From: JAUSIK01 sp964362915
GTDB lineage: Archaea; Nanobdellota; Nanobdellia; Pacearchaeales; GW2011-AR1
Assembly: GCA_964362915.1 (NCBI GenBank)
Contig: CAYIGH010000002.1
Coordinates: forward strand, 1 to 64,000
Direction: 5' to 3'
Length of the DNA stretch: 64,000 nucleotides
Notes under the pieces: generated by a model
The model's input: only the letters and a program-made list of their open reading frames with translations
Told to the model about the DNA's origin: nothing
Database searches by the model: none
Translations under genes and position numbers: made by a program
Shown here: in pieces, positions 17,225 through 25,773 of the stretch
How the letters are laid out: each line of letters starts with the position of its first letter
How positions within the stretch are numbered: the stretch's first letter is position 1

Positions 17225-17264
17225 TTTATTAAAAGTAAACAGAACTTTATAAAGATTTGCGACT

Positions 17265-17696
17265 CTATTTTTCCCATATATAAATCCTCACTGTTTTAGG
17301 ATTAAACACTGTTAAGCTTGCGCTAACTACTCTTTCAGCAGAATAAACAGACGCAGTTAAATCAGAAGGATAGCCCCTTATATCATTGCATATTTTATCA
17401 TTCATATCACATATAGTTGTATTATGGTTAAGATTAGCATTTGGCAATTTTTCTTTTAATACAGCTATTATCAAATCTTCAGCTTCCCTGTTAGCAGAAT
17501 CATCACTCAATATTTTCTCTCTTATTGTCTCATTTTTTGCTATTTCTTGAAGAATAGGGAGAAGCTTTTCTCGTATATCATTTTTTTCTATTATTTCTTG
17601 TTTGTTTATCAAAAGCAATATCGCTCCTGCCAAGATTAAAATAGCAGTTACAGATTCAATTACTCTCCATATCCCGCTCTTATTCATTTTCACCAT
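17265..17696 (-). CDS. Small single-pass membrane protein, pilin-like N-terminus
   Basis: 143 aa. It begins MVKMNKSGIWRVIESVTAIL, with a hydrophobic helix right after a short basic leader, as in pilin-like proteins, then an extracellular domain with two Cys (CDMNDKIC). It overlaps the end of the preceding gene by 7 nt and is probably translated with it. It may be a minor pilin-like subunit; no clear family is recognised. Confidence 0.6.
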   Translation of the reverse strand: MVKMNKSGIWRVIESVTAILILAGAILLLINKQEIIEKNDIREKLLPILQEIAKNETIREKILSDDSANREAEDLIIAVLKEKLPNANLNHNTTICDMNDKICNDIRGYPSDLTASVYSAERVVSASLTVFNPKTVRIYIWEK

Positions 17697-18472
17697 ACCC
17701 TCACAATAAAATCTGCAAAGACAATCTTCCCCATTTTATCAGGACTTATATTTCGCAGAACTTCAATTCTTTTACTGCTGGAAAAAACAGCAATTCCTTT
17801 AGGAATGCTTATATTAGGCTCTATTTTATCTATGTTATCAAATAATATTCCAAATCCAAAATTAACCCTATTTGGAAGATTAAAAGACTGCTTAAGTCTT
17901 TGATAATCATCGCCGCTTCTCTCATAAATGTTCTTTAATTCAACAATTCTTTTTTCAGACACAACTTTAATTTTATTGGATGTTCCTATTTCATATAGCT
18001 CTTCTCCATTTGCAGGAACCAAAACATTACCATCTAATAGAGAGGGATTAGAATAAGGATCAATATCTTCTGAAAATTTTATAAGAGCAAATCCTTCATC
18101 CCCTTCAAATCCATACAAACTATCTTCTAATTTAATTCTTATTATGTTTGGATTGTTTAATTCTCTTCTAGAAGGTACATTCTCGCCAAGATAGTTCTCA
18201 ACCCGTGCATTCTTGTTAACATCCACATCTCTAACCTCAATCTCCAAAACTTTTCCTATCTCGCTTCTGGTTTGAGGATTAAGCTTTATAGAATAGCTTT
18301 CTAAATCAACACTGGCATTCTTGCTAATCTCAGTTATAGCATATGCTAAAGAGGATTCTATCAATCTAGATCCTTCAAAAGGACTAAAAAAATAAAGTGC
18401 AAATATAACAAATCCTATAAATATCAAAAAAGATAGTATAACCTCAATATGGCTTATTCCCTCTTTATTCAT
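17690..18472 (-). CDS. Membrane-anchored protein with pilin-like N-terminus
   Basis: 260 aa. After MNKEGISHIEV comes one hydrophobic helix (ILSFLIFIGFVIFALYFF), then a beta-rich ectodomain. The KEG-I boundary resembles a class III signal peptide. It is the first gene of a two-gene unit with the 143-aa protein and diverges from the methyltransferase gene at 18523, with only 50 nt between them. The function is unknown; a role in a surface filament is inferred from the form and from the pilus operon at 24.9-30.4 kb. Confidence 0.6.
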   Translation of the reverse strand: MNKEGISHIEVILSFLIFIGFVIFALYFFSPFEGSRLIESSLAYAITEISKNASVDLESYSIKLNPQTRSEIGKVLEIEVRDVDVNKNARVENYLGENVPSRRELNNPNIIRIKLEDSLYGFEGDEGFALIKFSEDIDPYSNPSLLDGNVLVPANGEELYEIGTSNKIKVVSEKRIVELKNIYERSGDDYQRLKQSFNLPNRVNFGFGILFDNIDKIEPNISIPKGIAVFSSSKRIEVLRNISPDKMGKIVFADFIVRVW

Positions 18473-18522
18473 GACTCAAAATAAACTTATAGATTTATAT
18501 AACTTATCCTATTATTCCTTTT

Positions 18523-19296
18523 ATGAGCAATGCTAAAACAGAGCTTATAGAAAAAATAAAAGAGAAAAAAGAGCTTTCCGGTTTAACCAATTCATTAATA
18601 TCAGATATGCTGGAATCTTATTTAGAAAAATATAAGATTAACTTGGAGAATCTAAAAAATTCAGAAGCAAAAATAATTGTTAAAGATATCCGAAGAAGTC
18701 TAAGGGACATTGTTGGAAGATTTCAGAAGTCTATAAAAAAAAGAACGAATCTTTTAGAAATAGGAGATATCGAGACACTGTTAAAATCCCATTCTTCAAC
18801 CTCAGAAAGATTAAGTTTTTATCCAAAATTAAAAAAATTAATTGATAAATTAAATGTAAAATCCATCTTAGATCTAGGTTGCGGTTTAAATCCAATCGCT
18901 TTAGCAGATAAAAATTTAGTTTATTATGCTGCAGACGTAAAAGAAGACGATTTAGAATTAGTAAAGAGATTTTTTGAAAAGAATAATTTTCAAGGAAGAG
19001 TTTTTGTCTATAATTTAAGAAAAATCTCCAATGATTTGCCAAATGCAGATTTATGTATTATCTTCAAAGTTTTGGATGTATTAGAAAAAAAACAGCACGG
19101 ATTAGCAGAAAAAATCCTGAATTCTGCCAATTGCAAATATTTTCTAATAAGCTTTGCAACTAAAACCTTGTCCAGCAAGCCAATGAAATTTCCCGGAAGA
19201 AACTGGCTGGAGTCTATTTTAAAAAAATTCAATTACAAATATAAAATATTTAGCTCAGATAACGAAATATTCTATTTAATTAAAAAATCGAAATAA
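18523..19296 (+). CDS. FmrO/ArmA-like 16S rRNA methyltransferase family protein
   Basis: 257 aa. An N-terminal helical domain (1-85) is followed by a SAM-binding domain. The pattern TSERLSFYPKL, SILDLGCGLNPIAL (motif I), YYAADV, LPNADLCIIFKVLDVLE and KYFLISFATKTLSSK matches the FmrO/ArmA group that makes m7G1405 in 16S rRNA and gives aminoglycoside resistance in actinomycetes and pathogens. A PGRNWLESIL segment stands where ArmA has its C-terminal loop. In an archaeon it may be a housekeeping rRNA methylase or a transferred gene. It has its own short upstream region and points toward the IS element. Confidence 0.72.
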   Translation: MSNAKTELIEKIKEKKELSGLTNSLISDMLESYLEKYKINLENLKNSEAKIIVKDIRRSLRDIVGRFQKSIKKRTNLLEIGDIETLLKSHSSTSERLSFYPKLKKLIDKLNVKSILDLGCGLNPIALADKNLVYYAADVKEDDLELVKRFFEKNNFQGRVFVYNLRKISNDLPNADLCIIFKVLDVLEKKQHGLAEKILNSANCKYFLISFATKTLSSKPMKFPGRNWLESILKKFNYKYKIFSSDNEIFYLIKKSK

Positions 19297-19306
19297 ATTT
19301 CAGTCT

Positions 19307-19352
19307 CAATTAATAGTGAAAAATCATCTGCAAAGCTTAAATAATTCATAGT
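19307..19352 (+). repeat. Promoter-like segment similar to that of DGR target 3
   Basis: CAATTAATAGTGAAAA then TCATCT and TTAAATA closely matches 37614-37656, which is the promoter region of the DGR target at 37673 (about 6 mismatches over 40 nt by eye). No coding sequence follows here; the left end of the IS91-like element begins 14 nt later. It may be an orphan promoter. Confidence 0.5.
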
Positions 19353-19366
19353 ATATAATCTATAAA

Positions 19367-20558
19367 GGGTTAGCCTTTTTAGGTGCTAACCCTATGTTGT
19401 TTTTATTCACGAAACAACACTAAGAATTAAAAAAGAGAAAGAAGATAAACCTTTTCTATCAGTAAAACAAGTCTTTGAATATCATTGGTTTAACTATAAA
19501 CTGAATAATAATCCAAGAAAGATAGAAATAGAAGAAGTTGAAAAGATGCTTTCATGCAAAAAGAAGGCTTTTATTTGTTATTGTAAGAAATGCAATGATT
19601 ATGAAATTGTAAAGCCAGGATGCAATTCCAGGCTTTGTTCTAATTGCGGTAAGAGATATACTGATCAGTGGGCGGATAGATTAGTAGATAAAATAGCCAG
19701 GAATATTGTTCATAGGCATTTTACCTTTAGTTTACCGATAGAACTGAGAGAACCAATAAAGCAGAATCGATATTTGCAGAAAGTTATTTCTGATTCTGCT
19801 TATGAAACAATAAAGAAAATGTTTTCTAATTCTTTGAAGAGAGATGTTATTCCTGGAGTTATTGGAGTTGTTCATCCTTTTGGAAAATCATTGATATTCA
19901 ATCCACATGTTCATTGTATTGTTACAGAAGGAGGCTATGATAATCAAGGAAAGTTTATTTCTCTAGGAAAATACCTTTCTTATGATGCTTTTCATAAGAA
20001 ATGGCAGTATGAAGTTTTAACTTCATTGAAGAAATATCTTCCTAAGGAATTTATCGATTTTCTCTTTGATAAATATCCTAATGGATTTGCTGCTTATTTA
20101 AAGCCAGAAAGAATATTATCTTCTAAAAAGTTAGCACAGTATATTGGAAGATATGTAAGACATCCAGCGATAGCAAATTCAAGAATAACTGCTTACAATG
20201 GAGAAGCAGTAAAATTCTATTACAAGGATCATCAAGAACGAATCCACTATAAGATAATGTTAGCTGATGATTTTATCTCAGCTATTATTCAGCATATTCC
20301 TGACAAGAATTTCAGATTGGTGAGATATTATGGAGCATACGCAAGAAGAAAAAAGAATATTATTAAACAGTCAATTATAAGGCAGAAAATGTTGATAGAA
20401 TTTGATAATAAAAGAGTATTTCATTGCTCAAAGTGCAATGAAATAATGGAAATTGTTTTGTTTTGTGATAAACCTCCCCCTAAAGATATGTCGAAGATAA
20501 GCAATTGGATAGAAATGAATATGAAGAACTATTTGGAGCTATGAGCGAAGCGAATTAA
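19367..20558 (+). mobile_element. IS91-like insertion element (HUH transposase)
   Basis: The left end carries two hairpins: GGGTTAGC (19367-19374) with GCTAACCC (19385-19392), and GTTGTTT (19396-19402) with AAACAAC (19412-19418). The right end is placed at about 20558, where the element meets CTTG (20559-20562) inside a disrupted regulator gene. IS91 elements insert next to CTTG or GTTC without target duplication, which fits. The exact ends are inferred. Confidence 0.7.
19546..20544 (+). CDS. IS91-family Y-transposase with N-terminal zinc finger
   Basis: 332 aa from the first ATG. A zinc-binding part, CYCKKC and CSNCGKRY, precedes the catalytic domain. The HUH motif is FNPHVHCIVTEGG (about residues 123-135) and the tyrosine motif is KLAQYIGRYVRHP (about 199-211). 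It would nick and transfer single-stranded DNA for rolling-circle-like transposition. The frame stays open upstream to 19390 (including KPFLSVKQVFEYHWFNYKL, like the N-terminus of IS91 transposases) with no ATG, so the true start is a rare codon or the 5' end is damaged. The gene lies in the element at 19367-20558. Confidence 0.82.
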   Translation: MLSCKKKAFICYCKKCNDYEIVKPGCNSRLCSNCGKRYTDQWADRLVDKIARNIVHRHFTFSLPIELREPIKQNRYLQKVISDSAYETIKKMFSNSLKRDVIPGVIGVVHPFGKSLIFNPHVHCIVTEGGYDNQGKFISLGKYLSYDAFHKKWQYEVLTSLKKYLPKEFIDFLFDKYPNGFAAYLKPERILSSKKLAQYIGRYVRHPAIANSRITAYNGEAVKFYYKDHQERIHYKIMLADDFISAIIQHIPDKNFRLVRYYGAYARRKKNIIKQSIIRQKMLIEFDNKRVFHCSKCNEIMEIVLFCDKPPPKDMSKISNWIEMNMKNYLEL

Positions 20559-20949
20559 CTTGTTCCAAATCTTCTCTTTTTGTGGATGCAACTTCCCATT
20601 CCTCCCAACCATTTTCATCAATAATAACTGGTTTAAGAAAAATTAATCGTGGATTGTATGCAATTCTAACGGCCTCAGCTCTTAGATTGGTCTTATGCTC
20701 TGAATAAACAGCTATAAAAAAATCATTGTTCCATTCCAAGTTTACTACTTTTTTATCTTTTTTTAGGTCAAGGAAAAAATTTCTTTTTTGTTTTTCTTCT
20801 CCTTGAATTATTCCAGAAGCTATGAAATAGAGTTTGCCTTTTTCTTCATAGTGGTTTTGAGAATAGAAATATAATTTAACCTTATATTTCGCAGTACGTT
20901 CATTATAGATATTCCATTTTTCTCTAACTTTAATTTTTAATGTCCACAT
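20539..20949 (-). pseudogene. Truncated HTH regulator (N-terminal domain only), cut by the IS element
   Basis: 136 codons remain. The start MWTLKIKVREKWNIYNERT and the end WEEWEVAS-KREDLEQ look like the sensory N-terminal domain of archaeal bacterioopsin-activator-like (HTH_10) regulators, which normally continue into a C-terminal helix-turn-helix. Here the frame leaves the homologous sequence at CAAG (20559-20562) and ends six codons later inside the IS right end. No HTH part is found beyond the IS left end. It is probably non-functional as a DNA-binding protein. Confidence 0.65.
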
Positions 20950-21047
20950 ACTAAATATAGGAATATTCCGATATTTAAAACTTCTTCTTTTTTAGAAAAA
21001 AAGAAGCAAATCTCGCTCACCGAAAGTTATAAAAACTTGAAAGATAT

Positions 21048-21212
21048 ATGATCTCTATGGAAATGATAAGCATACGAAAAGACGAATACGAAAGAATGAA
21101 AGCACAAGTAGCAATGCTCAGAGAGTTGGAAAAGATTGATTTTGACTTATTAAGGCAGTTCAAACAAAGTTTAGAAGATGTAAAGGCAGGCAGAATAAGA
21201 AGAGTTGCTTAA
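21048..21212 (+). CDS. Small antitoxin (RelB-like) of a tail-to-tail TA pair
   Basis: 54 aa, MISMEMISIRKDEYERMKAQ onwards, with a helical ELEKIDFDLLRQFKQSLED and a basic end KAGRIRRVA. The form (short beta start then a long helix) is that of small archaeal RelB-type antitoxins. It ends in TAA at 21210-21212, overlapping the toxin gene, which is on the opposite strand, in the palindrome TTAA. Alternative ATGs at codons 4 and 6 exist. Confidence 0.65.
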   Translation: MISMEMISIRKDEYERMKAQVAMLRELEKIDFDLLRQFKQSLEDVKAGRIRRVA

Positions 21213-21526
21213 TTATGCCCTATTAGTCTTTCTAAATATATTCTATATTCATCAAAATAATCAATAATGTGGTTGATAGTTGCTTGTTGGTCTTTTTTGC
21301 CACTTATTGCAACAATGAGGACTGATTGTAAATCATCATAAACTAAAAAATAAACTCTCTTTTCTCTAAGTCGTTTTTCCCTTAAATTTCTATATCTCAA
21401 TTGGTCACTTGTATAGGGATTATCCCTAATTTTAAGAAACATTTTTTGGATGATTTCTTGATCGTCTTTTGGTAATTTCTCAATCTCTTTGTCAAAACTT
21501 TCAGTTGTATAAACACTATAAGCCAT
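21209..21526 (-). CDS. RelE/ParE-superfamily toxin
   Basis: 105 aa. The fold is recognisable from YTTESFDKEIEKLPKDDQEI, NPYTSDQLRYRNLREKR, VYFLVYDDLQSVLIVAISGKKDQQ and a C-terminal helix. RelE toxins usually cleave mRNA on the ribosome. It faces the antitoxin tail to tail and both use the shared TTAA at 21209-21212 for their stop codons. Confidence 0.8.
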   Translation of the reverse strand: MAYSVYTTESFDKEIEKLPKDDQEIIQKMFLKIRDNPYTSDQLRYRNLREKRLREKRVYFLVYDDLQSVLIVAISGKKDQQATINHIIDYFDEYRIYLERLIGHN

Positions 21527-21539
21527 AATTCTAAAAAGA

Positions 21540-21803
21540 AAATGAACATTAAAAACTCTTCTTTTAGAAAAAAAGGAACAAAAAAACGAGCGGGCAATCT
21601 CTCACGATACTGATAGAAAGCTGTTGCTTTCCCACCACCAAGGTTTTTGGCTACTTCTCCGATTTTTAATAAAAATCTCGACTGCTCCAAGTGTTCGCAG
21701 GGACTTAACAAGGGTTAAAAGATTCCAGCTTCGCTCTACCGCTCGCTTCCATCCAAATTTTTCTCTTAATTTACAAAATCAAGTTTGGAGAAAAACTTCT
21801 TTT
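21540..21803. other. GC-richer unexplained segment between RelE toxin and subtilase remnant
   Basis: About 260 nt, with several overlapping open frames on both strands and no clear gene. The base composition (for example CCACCACCAAGG, GCTCTACCGCTCGC) is unlike the AT-rich surroundings and recalls the composition of the DGR variable repeats. It covers the junction where the 5' end of the subtilase gene is missing. It may be a recombination scar or a decayed variable region; I cannot decide. Confidence 0.35.
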
Positions 21804-22601
21804 ACCCCCAACGTTAAAGTGCTTAATTCTAGTAATGATGGTCTTATCATAGACATTGGTGATGCAATTGATTGGTGTAGAATTAATGCTAGTGCAGATG
21901 TTATTAGCATCAGCATTGGAGATAAACAAAATCATCCAGGAGCATCTGCTTGTCCAACATTAATAGATAATAGTATAAACGATGCTTATAATGTAAATAT
22001 TCCAATTATTGTGGCATCTGGAAATGAGCAATATATCACTGGAATGAATTATCCTGCATGTTCTCCCAATGTTATTTCTGTTGGTGCGACAACAAAATCA
22101 GATGATATTGCAACATTTACGAATCGTCCAGTAGATTTAGATTTACTTGCGCCGGGACAATCGATTATCTCAACAAGATGGAAAGCTAACCAACTAACTC
22201 AGGGTTGTACAGCATTAAATAACGAATTTATGATTTGTTCTGGAACTTCGCAAGCAGCTCCTCACGTTGCAGGTGCAGTCGCCTTGCTTTTGGAACGAGA
22301 GCCTAGTTTAACTCCCGCCCAAATTAGACAGAAGTTAAGAGATACAGCTAAAAATATAAGTTCGTGGAAAAGAATTGATGTTTTAGAAGCAATCAATAGT
22401 TTATGCACATGCACGGCATGGAGCGCTGGAAGCTGCGGGGCAGCTGGTGGATGCTCAACTAACGAGAGGAAATATACGAGAACATGCAGTCCTTCTGCAT
22501 GTGATGTTGAATCAGAATGTAGGCCTGATTTAAGTTGTTCGCCTTCTGGTAGTTCTGGAGCAGAGATTACTGTATGCGCAGCGGATGTAATTATACTGTA
22601 A
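21804..22601 (+). pseudogene. 5'-truncated subtilisin-like (S8) protease with Cys-rich tail
   Basis: Homology begins near NVKVLNSSNDG; the preceding 60 residues of the open frame look random. The S8 oxyanion Asn region (IIVASGNEQY) and the catalytic Ser (CSGTSQAAPHVAGAVALL) are present, but the parts that hold the catalytic Asp and His are gone, so it cannot be an active protease. After the domain comes a thrombospondin-like Cys segment (CTAWSAGSCGAAGGC). The frame ends at 22601 through what looks like a one-base deletion near 22580; the next gene continues the protein. Confidence 0.75.
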
Positions 22602-24028
22602 TACAAACTGCTGTAAGAAATTCTAAAGCCAGTGATAAAATTATAGTAAATGATAGTGCAACTTACAATGAAAATATTGTTATGAATGCGACTACTGCTT
22701 TTTCATTAGAATGTAGAAAAGGAGCAAAAATTAGCGGTTCTACTGGCAAAGGAATTTTTCTTAATAGGGTTGATGGGCCCCATGTTTCTGGATGTCGGAT
22801 AGACGGATATATTTATGGGATTTATATCAATTCGAGCTATGGAGTAATTCAAAATAATACTCTATTTAATAATGGCGAGGGCATTTATTTGGATATGAAT
22901 GTTGTTGATAATGATATATTAGAAAATATTATAAATAGTAGTAGTAATTATGGAATTAGATTTTTTACAACTAGCTGGGCCAATAGCGGCATAGCAAATA
23001 ATATTGAAGGAAACACACTAAAGAATAATTTTGAAAAAGGAATTTGGGTTGATTATGGATTGAGAAATATCCTTAAGGGAAATAATATCTCTGGGAGCAC
23101 CCATCCTGATGCTTATGGGATTCATATTCAGGGGCATAATACGAATGCCGACTTTACAACTACTAATAGCAATACAATTTTTAATAATCCTCTTGGATTT
23201 TTTATTGACGACTCTAATAATAACAATGCTAATAATAATGTTTTTTGCCCTTCAAACACGAATTATGATATAGATGTTTTTTCTAGTAGCGGGGTAAGCG
23301 GAGATAATAATAGATGTGAAAAACCTGGAAGTTGGAATGATGCGGGAACAATTGGATGTAGTTTCTTTTGTGACAATCCTCCAAATGTAATTCTACTTGA
23401 TCCATTGGATAATTCAGTTGATGGAAATGGAAATGTTGATTTTGTATGCTATGCAGAAGATAATTATAAATTAGTTAACATAACGTTATATCATAACATT
23501 AGTGGAACATGGCAGGCGAATCAAACGAAAAGTATTAGTGGAACTACTAATATTTCTACATTTTCCATAAATAACATTCCTGACGGAAAAGTTTTTGGCT
23601 GGAATTGCTTTGCTTCTGATAATATGTCCAGAGCAAGTTTTGCCCCTAATAATTTTAGTATTAATATAAGTATTATTCCAAACGATACTCATAAATTCTT
23701 AATAAAAAACGTTTTTGGAACAAATATAGCATGGTTTGGCAACTTAGGCAATGTTGTTTTGAAAGGGGGATGTGTCGCGCAATCTGCATGCACAGCATCT
23801 TCTAATTCATTTATTATTGCTAATAATAGTGATAGCACAGTTGCCTATATTAATTCAACTGGAGATTTATGTGTTGAGAGGGGAGATTGTACTGATTTAT
23901 CTGCAAGTTGCAATCCAACAAGGAATGCATTTATTATTAAAGATTCTTCTGATAAGAATGTCAGTTATATTGACTTCAATGGAGATTTATGCTTAACAGG
24001 GAGATTATATCAAAATTCAAATCCATAA
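22574..24028 (+). CDS. Parallel beta-helix surface protein (NosD-like repeats), probable 3' part of a larger gene
   Basis: 484 codons. SGCNYTVIQTAV, SATYNENIV and repeated N-N-x-I-x-N segments (NNIEGNTLKNN, GNNISGS, NSNTIFNN) are right-handed beta-helix repeats, followed by an Ig-like part (PPNVILLDPLDNSVDGNGNV) and a C-terminal Cys-containing domain with two related units (SNSFIIANNSDSTVAYI; RNAFIIKDSSDKNVSYI). There is no signal peptide of its own. Adding one base near 22580 fuses it to the subtilase frame (ITVCA then SGCNYT), so the two were once one secreted protein. The first ATG at 22574 is probably not a real start. Confidence 0.7.
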   Translation: MRSGCNYTVIQTAVRNSKASDKIIVNDSATYNENIVMNATTAFSLECRKGAKISGSTGKGIFLNRVDGPHVSGCRIDGYIYGIYINSSYGVIQNNTLFNNGEGIYLDMNVVDNDILENIINSSSNYGIRFFTTSWANSGIANNIEGNTLKNNFEKGIWVDYGLRNILKGNNISGSTHPDAYGIHIQGHNTNADFTTTNSNTIFNNPLGFFIDDSNNNNANNNVFCPSNTNYDIDVFSSSGVSGDNNRCEKPGSWNDAGTIGCSFFCDNPPNVILLDPLDNSVDGNGNVDFVCYAEDNYKLVNITLYHNISGTWQANQTKSISGTTNISTFSINNIPDGKVFGWNCFASDNMSRASFAPNNFSINISIIPNDTHKFLIKNVFGTNIAWFGNLGNVVLKGGCVAQSACTASSNSFIIANNSDSTVAYINSTGDLCVERGDCTDLSASCNPTRNAFIIKDSSDKNVSYIDFNGDLCLTGRLYQNSNP

Positions 24029-24086
24029 ATTTAAAAAGATAAAATATCATATAAATAAAGGAATAAAAAAGATAGGATCTTGGCTT

Positions 24087-24695
24087 TTGGAGTTACCAAA
24101 AAATAAATTCTTTATGTTATCTCTTATTTTTATTGTGACTTCATTAATTGTTGTTTTTGCAGGAAATGTTATTGTTAAAGAAGGAGAACTTACAGCTGAA
24201 TCTTCAGTGAATATAAAAGGTGATTTGACAGTAGAAAACAGTTCTAGCCACTCTTATGATATTATTCTTAAGAACAATAATAGCGATTCTGGTAACATAA
24301 GATTACAACAGAATAAGAACTTTCGTTTTTTCACACCAAAATCATTTGAAATATCCTCTACCGACACGACAACTTCTTCTATAACTGGGAGCTTTTATAA
24401 GAATTCTAATACTAATAGAACAGGAGACACAAAACTAAGGGTTTATGGTGATGGTACTGGAAACGAATACCTCGAGGTATATCATGATGGTTTTGATGGA
24501 AGAATAGAAAGTGCGAGTGGAGACCTGCAGATAAGTGCAAACTCTAGTAAAGTAGGTATTGGAGTAACAAACCCAAGCACAGAATTAGAAGTTGCAGGGA
24601 ATGTTACTATAACTAATTTAGCAGGCAGTGGCAATGCTTATGTATGTGTTAATTCTAACGGAAAATTGTATAGAAGTTCTAGTGCGTGCATATAA
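24087..24695 (+). CDS. Secreted surface protein with GVGIG-type motif
   Basis: 202 aa from a TTG start, or 193 from ATG 24114. The N-terminal basic stretch and hydrophobic helix (FFMLSLIFIVTSLIVVFAGN) form a signal or anchor; the TTG start keeps the basic residues. The body is beta-rich with SSKVGIGVTNPSTELEVAGN, the same motif type as in the 10215-10991 protein, and a Cys pair at the end. It is like phage tail-fibre or adhesin modules. It follows the beta-helix gene by 58 nt. Confidence 0.6.
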   Translation: MELPKNKFFMLSLIFIVTSLIVVFAGNVIVKEGELTAESSVNIKGDLTVENSSSHSYDIILKNNNSDSGNIRLQQNKNFRFFTPKSFEISSTDTTTSSITGSFYKNSNTNRTGDTKLRVYGDGTGNEYLEVYHDGFDGRIESASGDLQISANSSKVGIGVTNPSTELEVAGNVTITNLAGSGNAYVCVNSNGKLYRSSSACI

Positions 24696-24779
24696 ATACC
24701 ATATTAATTATAGCGATCTTTATTCTGAAAAAAATATCCTATGCTCTTGCCACAAGAATAAAGCTAAAACCATATTATG

Positions 24780-24866
24780 CTTCTTGTTAGAGAAGTCAGA
24801 CTTCGCGCGTCTTACTTTTTCCCTTGGTTATGGCAGGGTAATTTTAGTTTCTGGCGAAGCCACTAT
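24780..24866 (+). other. Possible remnant of a DGR variable region
   Basis: In the + frame it reads SDFARLTFSLGYGRVILVSG, similar in pattern to LARLYLGRG and RVVLVSS of DGR targets 2 and 3. It contains a conserved-looking GGGTAATTTTAGTTTC against GGGTAGTTTTAGTTTC in VR2. It has no complete gene around it (gap 24696-24902). It may be a decayed target end with the middle deleted, or coincidence. Confidence 0.3.
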
Positions 24867-24902
24867 GAAAGATTAAAAGAATTCTAAACCAAAGAAAATA
24901 AT

Positions 24903-25772
24903 TTAGCCCAAAAACAGATTAGCCCCAGTAGAAACTAAAAATGCCGTCACAGCAAGTATAAAAGAATGTTTAATACCTGCTTTTATATTGCCTTCAGCAA
25001 GCTTGCCGATAGTCATCCCTGCCAAAAATCCCTGCGCTATTAAAAGAAATAAGAAAGGCCTGCCTAGTTGCTGTGCATTAAAGCCATCTTCAGAAGCTGC
25101 TTCAGCAGCCGGTATAGAAGTAAGATCGTCCAAAGTAAAATCTCCTAAGCTCCCAGCGCTTCCTGCAAGAGGGAGAATATGAAATTGCATAATAAGCATA
25201 ATCCCAATAAATATAAAAAATATTATATATCCTTGCACAACAAGACTATATACAGCAGCCCTTCTTTCTTTCTTTAATTTATCAGCTTCATATATAGACT
25301 TTGCAACAGATTCCAGAATATAGTCAATCTCACCCCCTGCCCTTTCAGCTTCTCTTATTAATGCAACAGCTCTTTTAACTACACTGCTTCCCACATCTTC
25401 AGCAAAAGTCTCCAGCGCTTTCCCAACAGGAATCCCTAAAGAAATTTGATTAGCTAATTTTTCAACATGAGGGGTTAATTCGCCATAATTCTTCTTTTTT
25501 ATATTAACAATGCTCTTGCTTACAGGCGTGCCAGTAGCGACACTTTCTGCCAAATTTCGAGAGAATTCTAAAAACATCTCTGTTATTCCTTGTTCCTTTT
25601 TATTTTCTAGAACAATTCCTATAACAAAAGGAAGAAATAAAATAGTAATAGATATCCCAAACAAAAACAAAAGCAAATTTAAATCTCTTCTTATTGCATA
25701 ATAAACCACGTCTATTATTAGGAATACAACTGCGGAAATTATACCAAACCAATGCATTCTTTTAAGTCCCAT
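24903..25772 (-). CDS. TadC/FlaJ-like pilus assembly membrane protein (second)
   Basis: 289 aa with a type II secretion F domain. Membrane helices flank a cytoplasmic domain with ESVATGTPVSKSIVNI, LANQISLGIPVGKAL and EAERAGGEIDYILESVAKSI, the GxP-type motif of this family. It is the last gene of the pilus operon, one nt after the gene for the other FlaJ-like protein. Together the two probably form the membrane platform on which the ATPase acts. Confidence 0.8.
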   Translation of the reverse strand: MGLKRMHWFGIISAVVFLIIDVVYYAIRRDLNLLLFLFGISITILFLPFVIGIVLENKKEQGITEMFLEFSRNLAESVATGTPVSKSIVNIKKKNYGELTPHVEKLANQISLGIPVGKALETFAEDVGSSVVKRAVALIREAERAGGEIDYILESVAKSIYEADKLKKERRAAVYSLVVQGYIIFFIFIGIMLIMQFHILPLAGSAGSLGDFTLDDLTSIPAAEAASEDGFNAQQLGRPFLFLLIAQGFLAGMTIGKLAEGNIKAGIKHSFILAVTAFLVSTGANLFLG

Positions 25773-25773
25773 T

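Noticed and set aside
22262..22606. 114-aa minus-strand frame opposite the subtilase
   Set aside because: Antisense to a recognisable S8 domain and Cys-rich tail; low-complexity translation.
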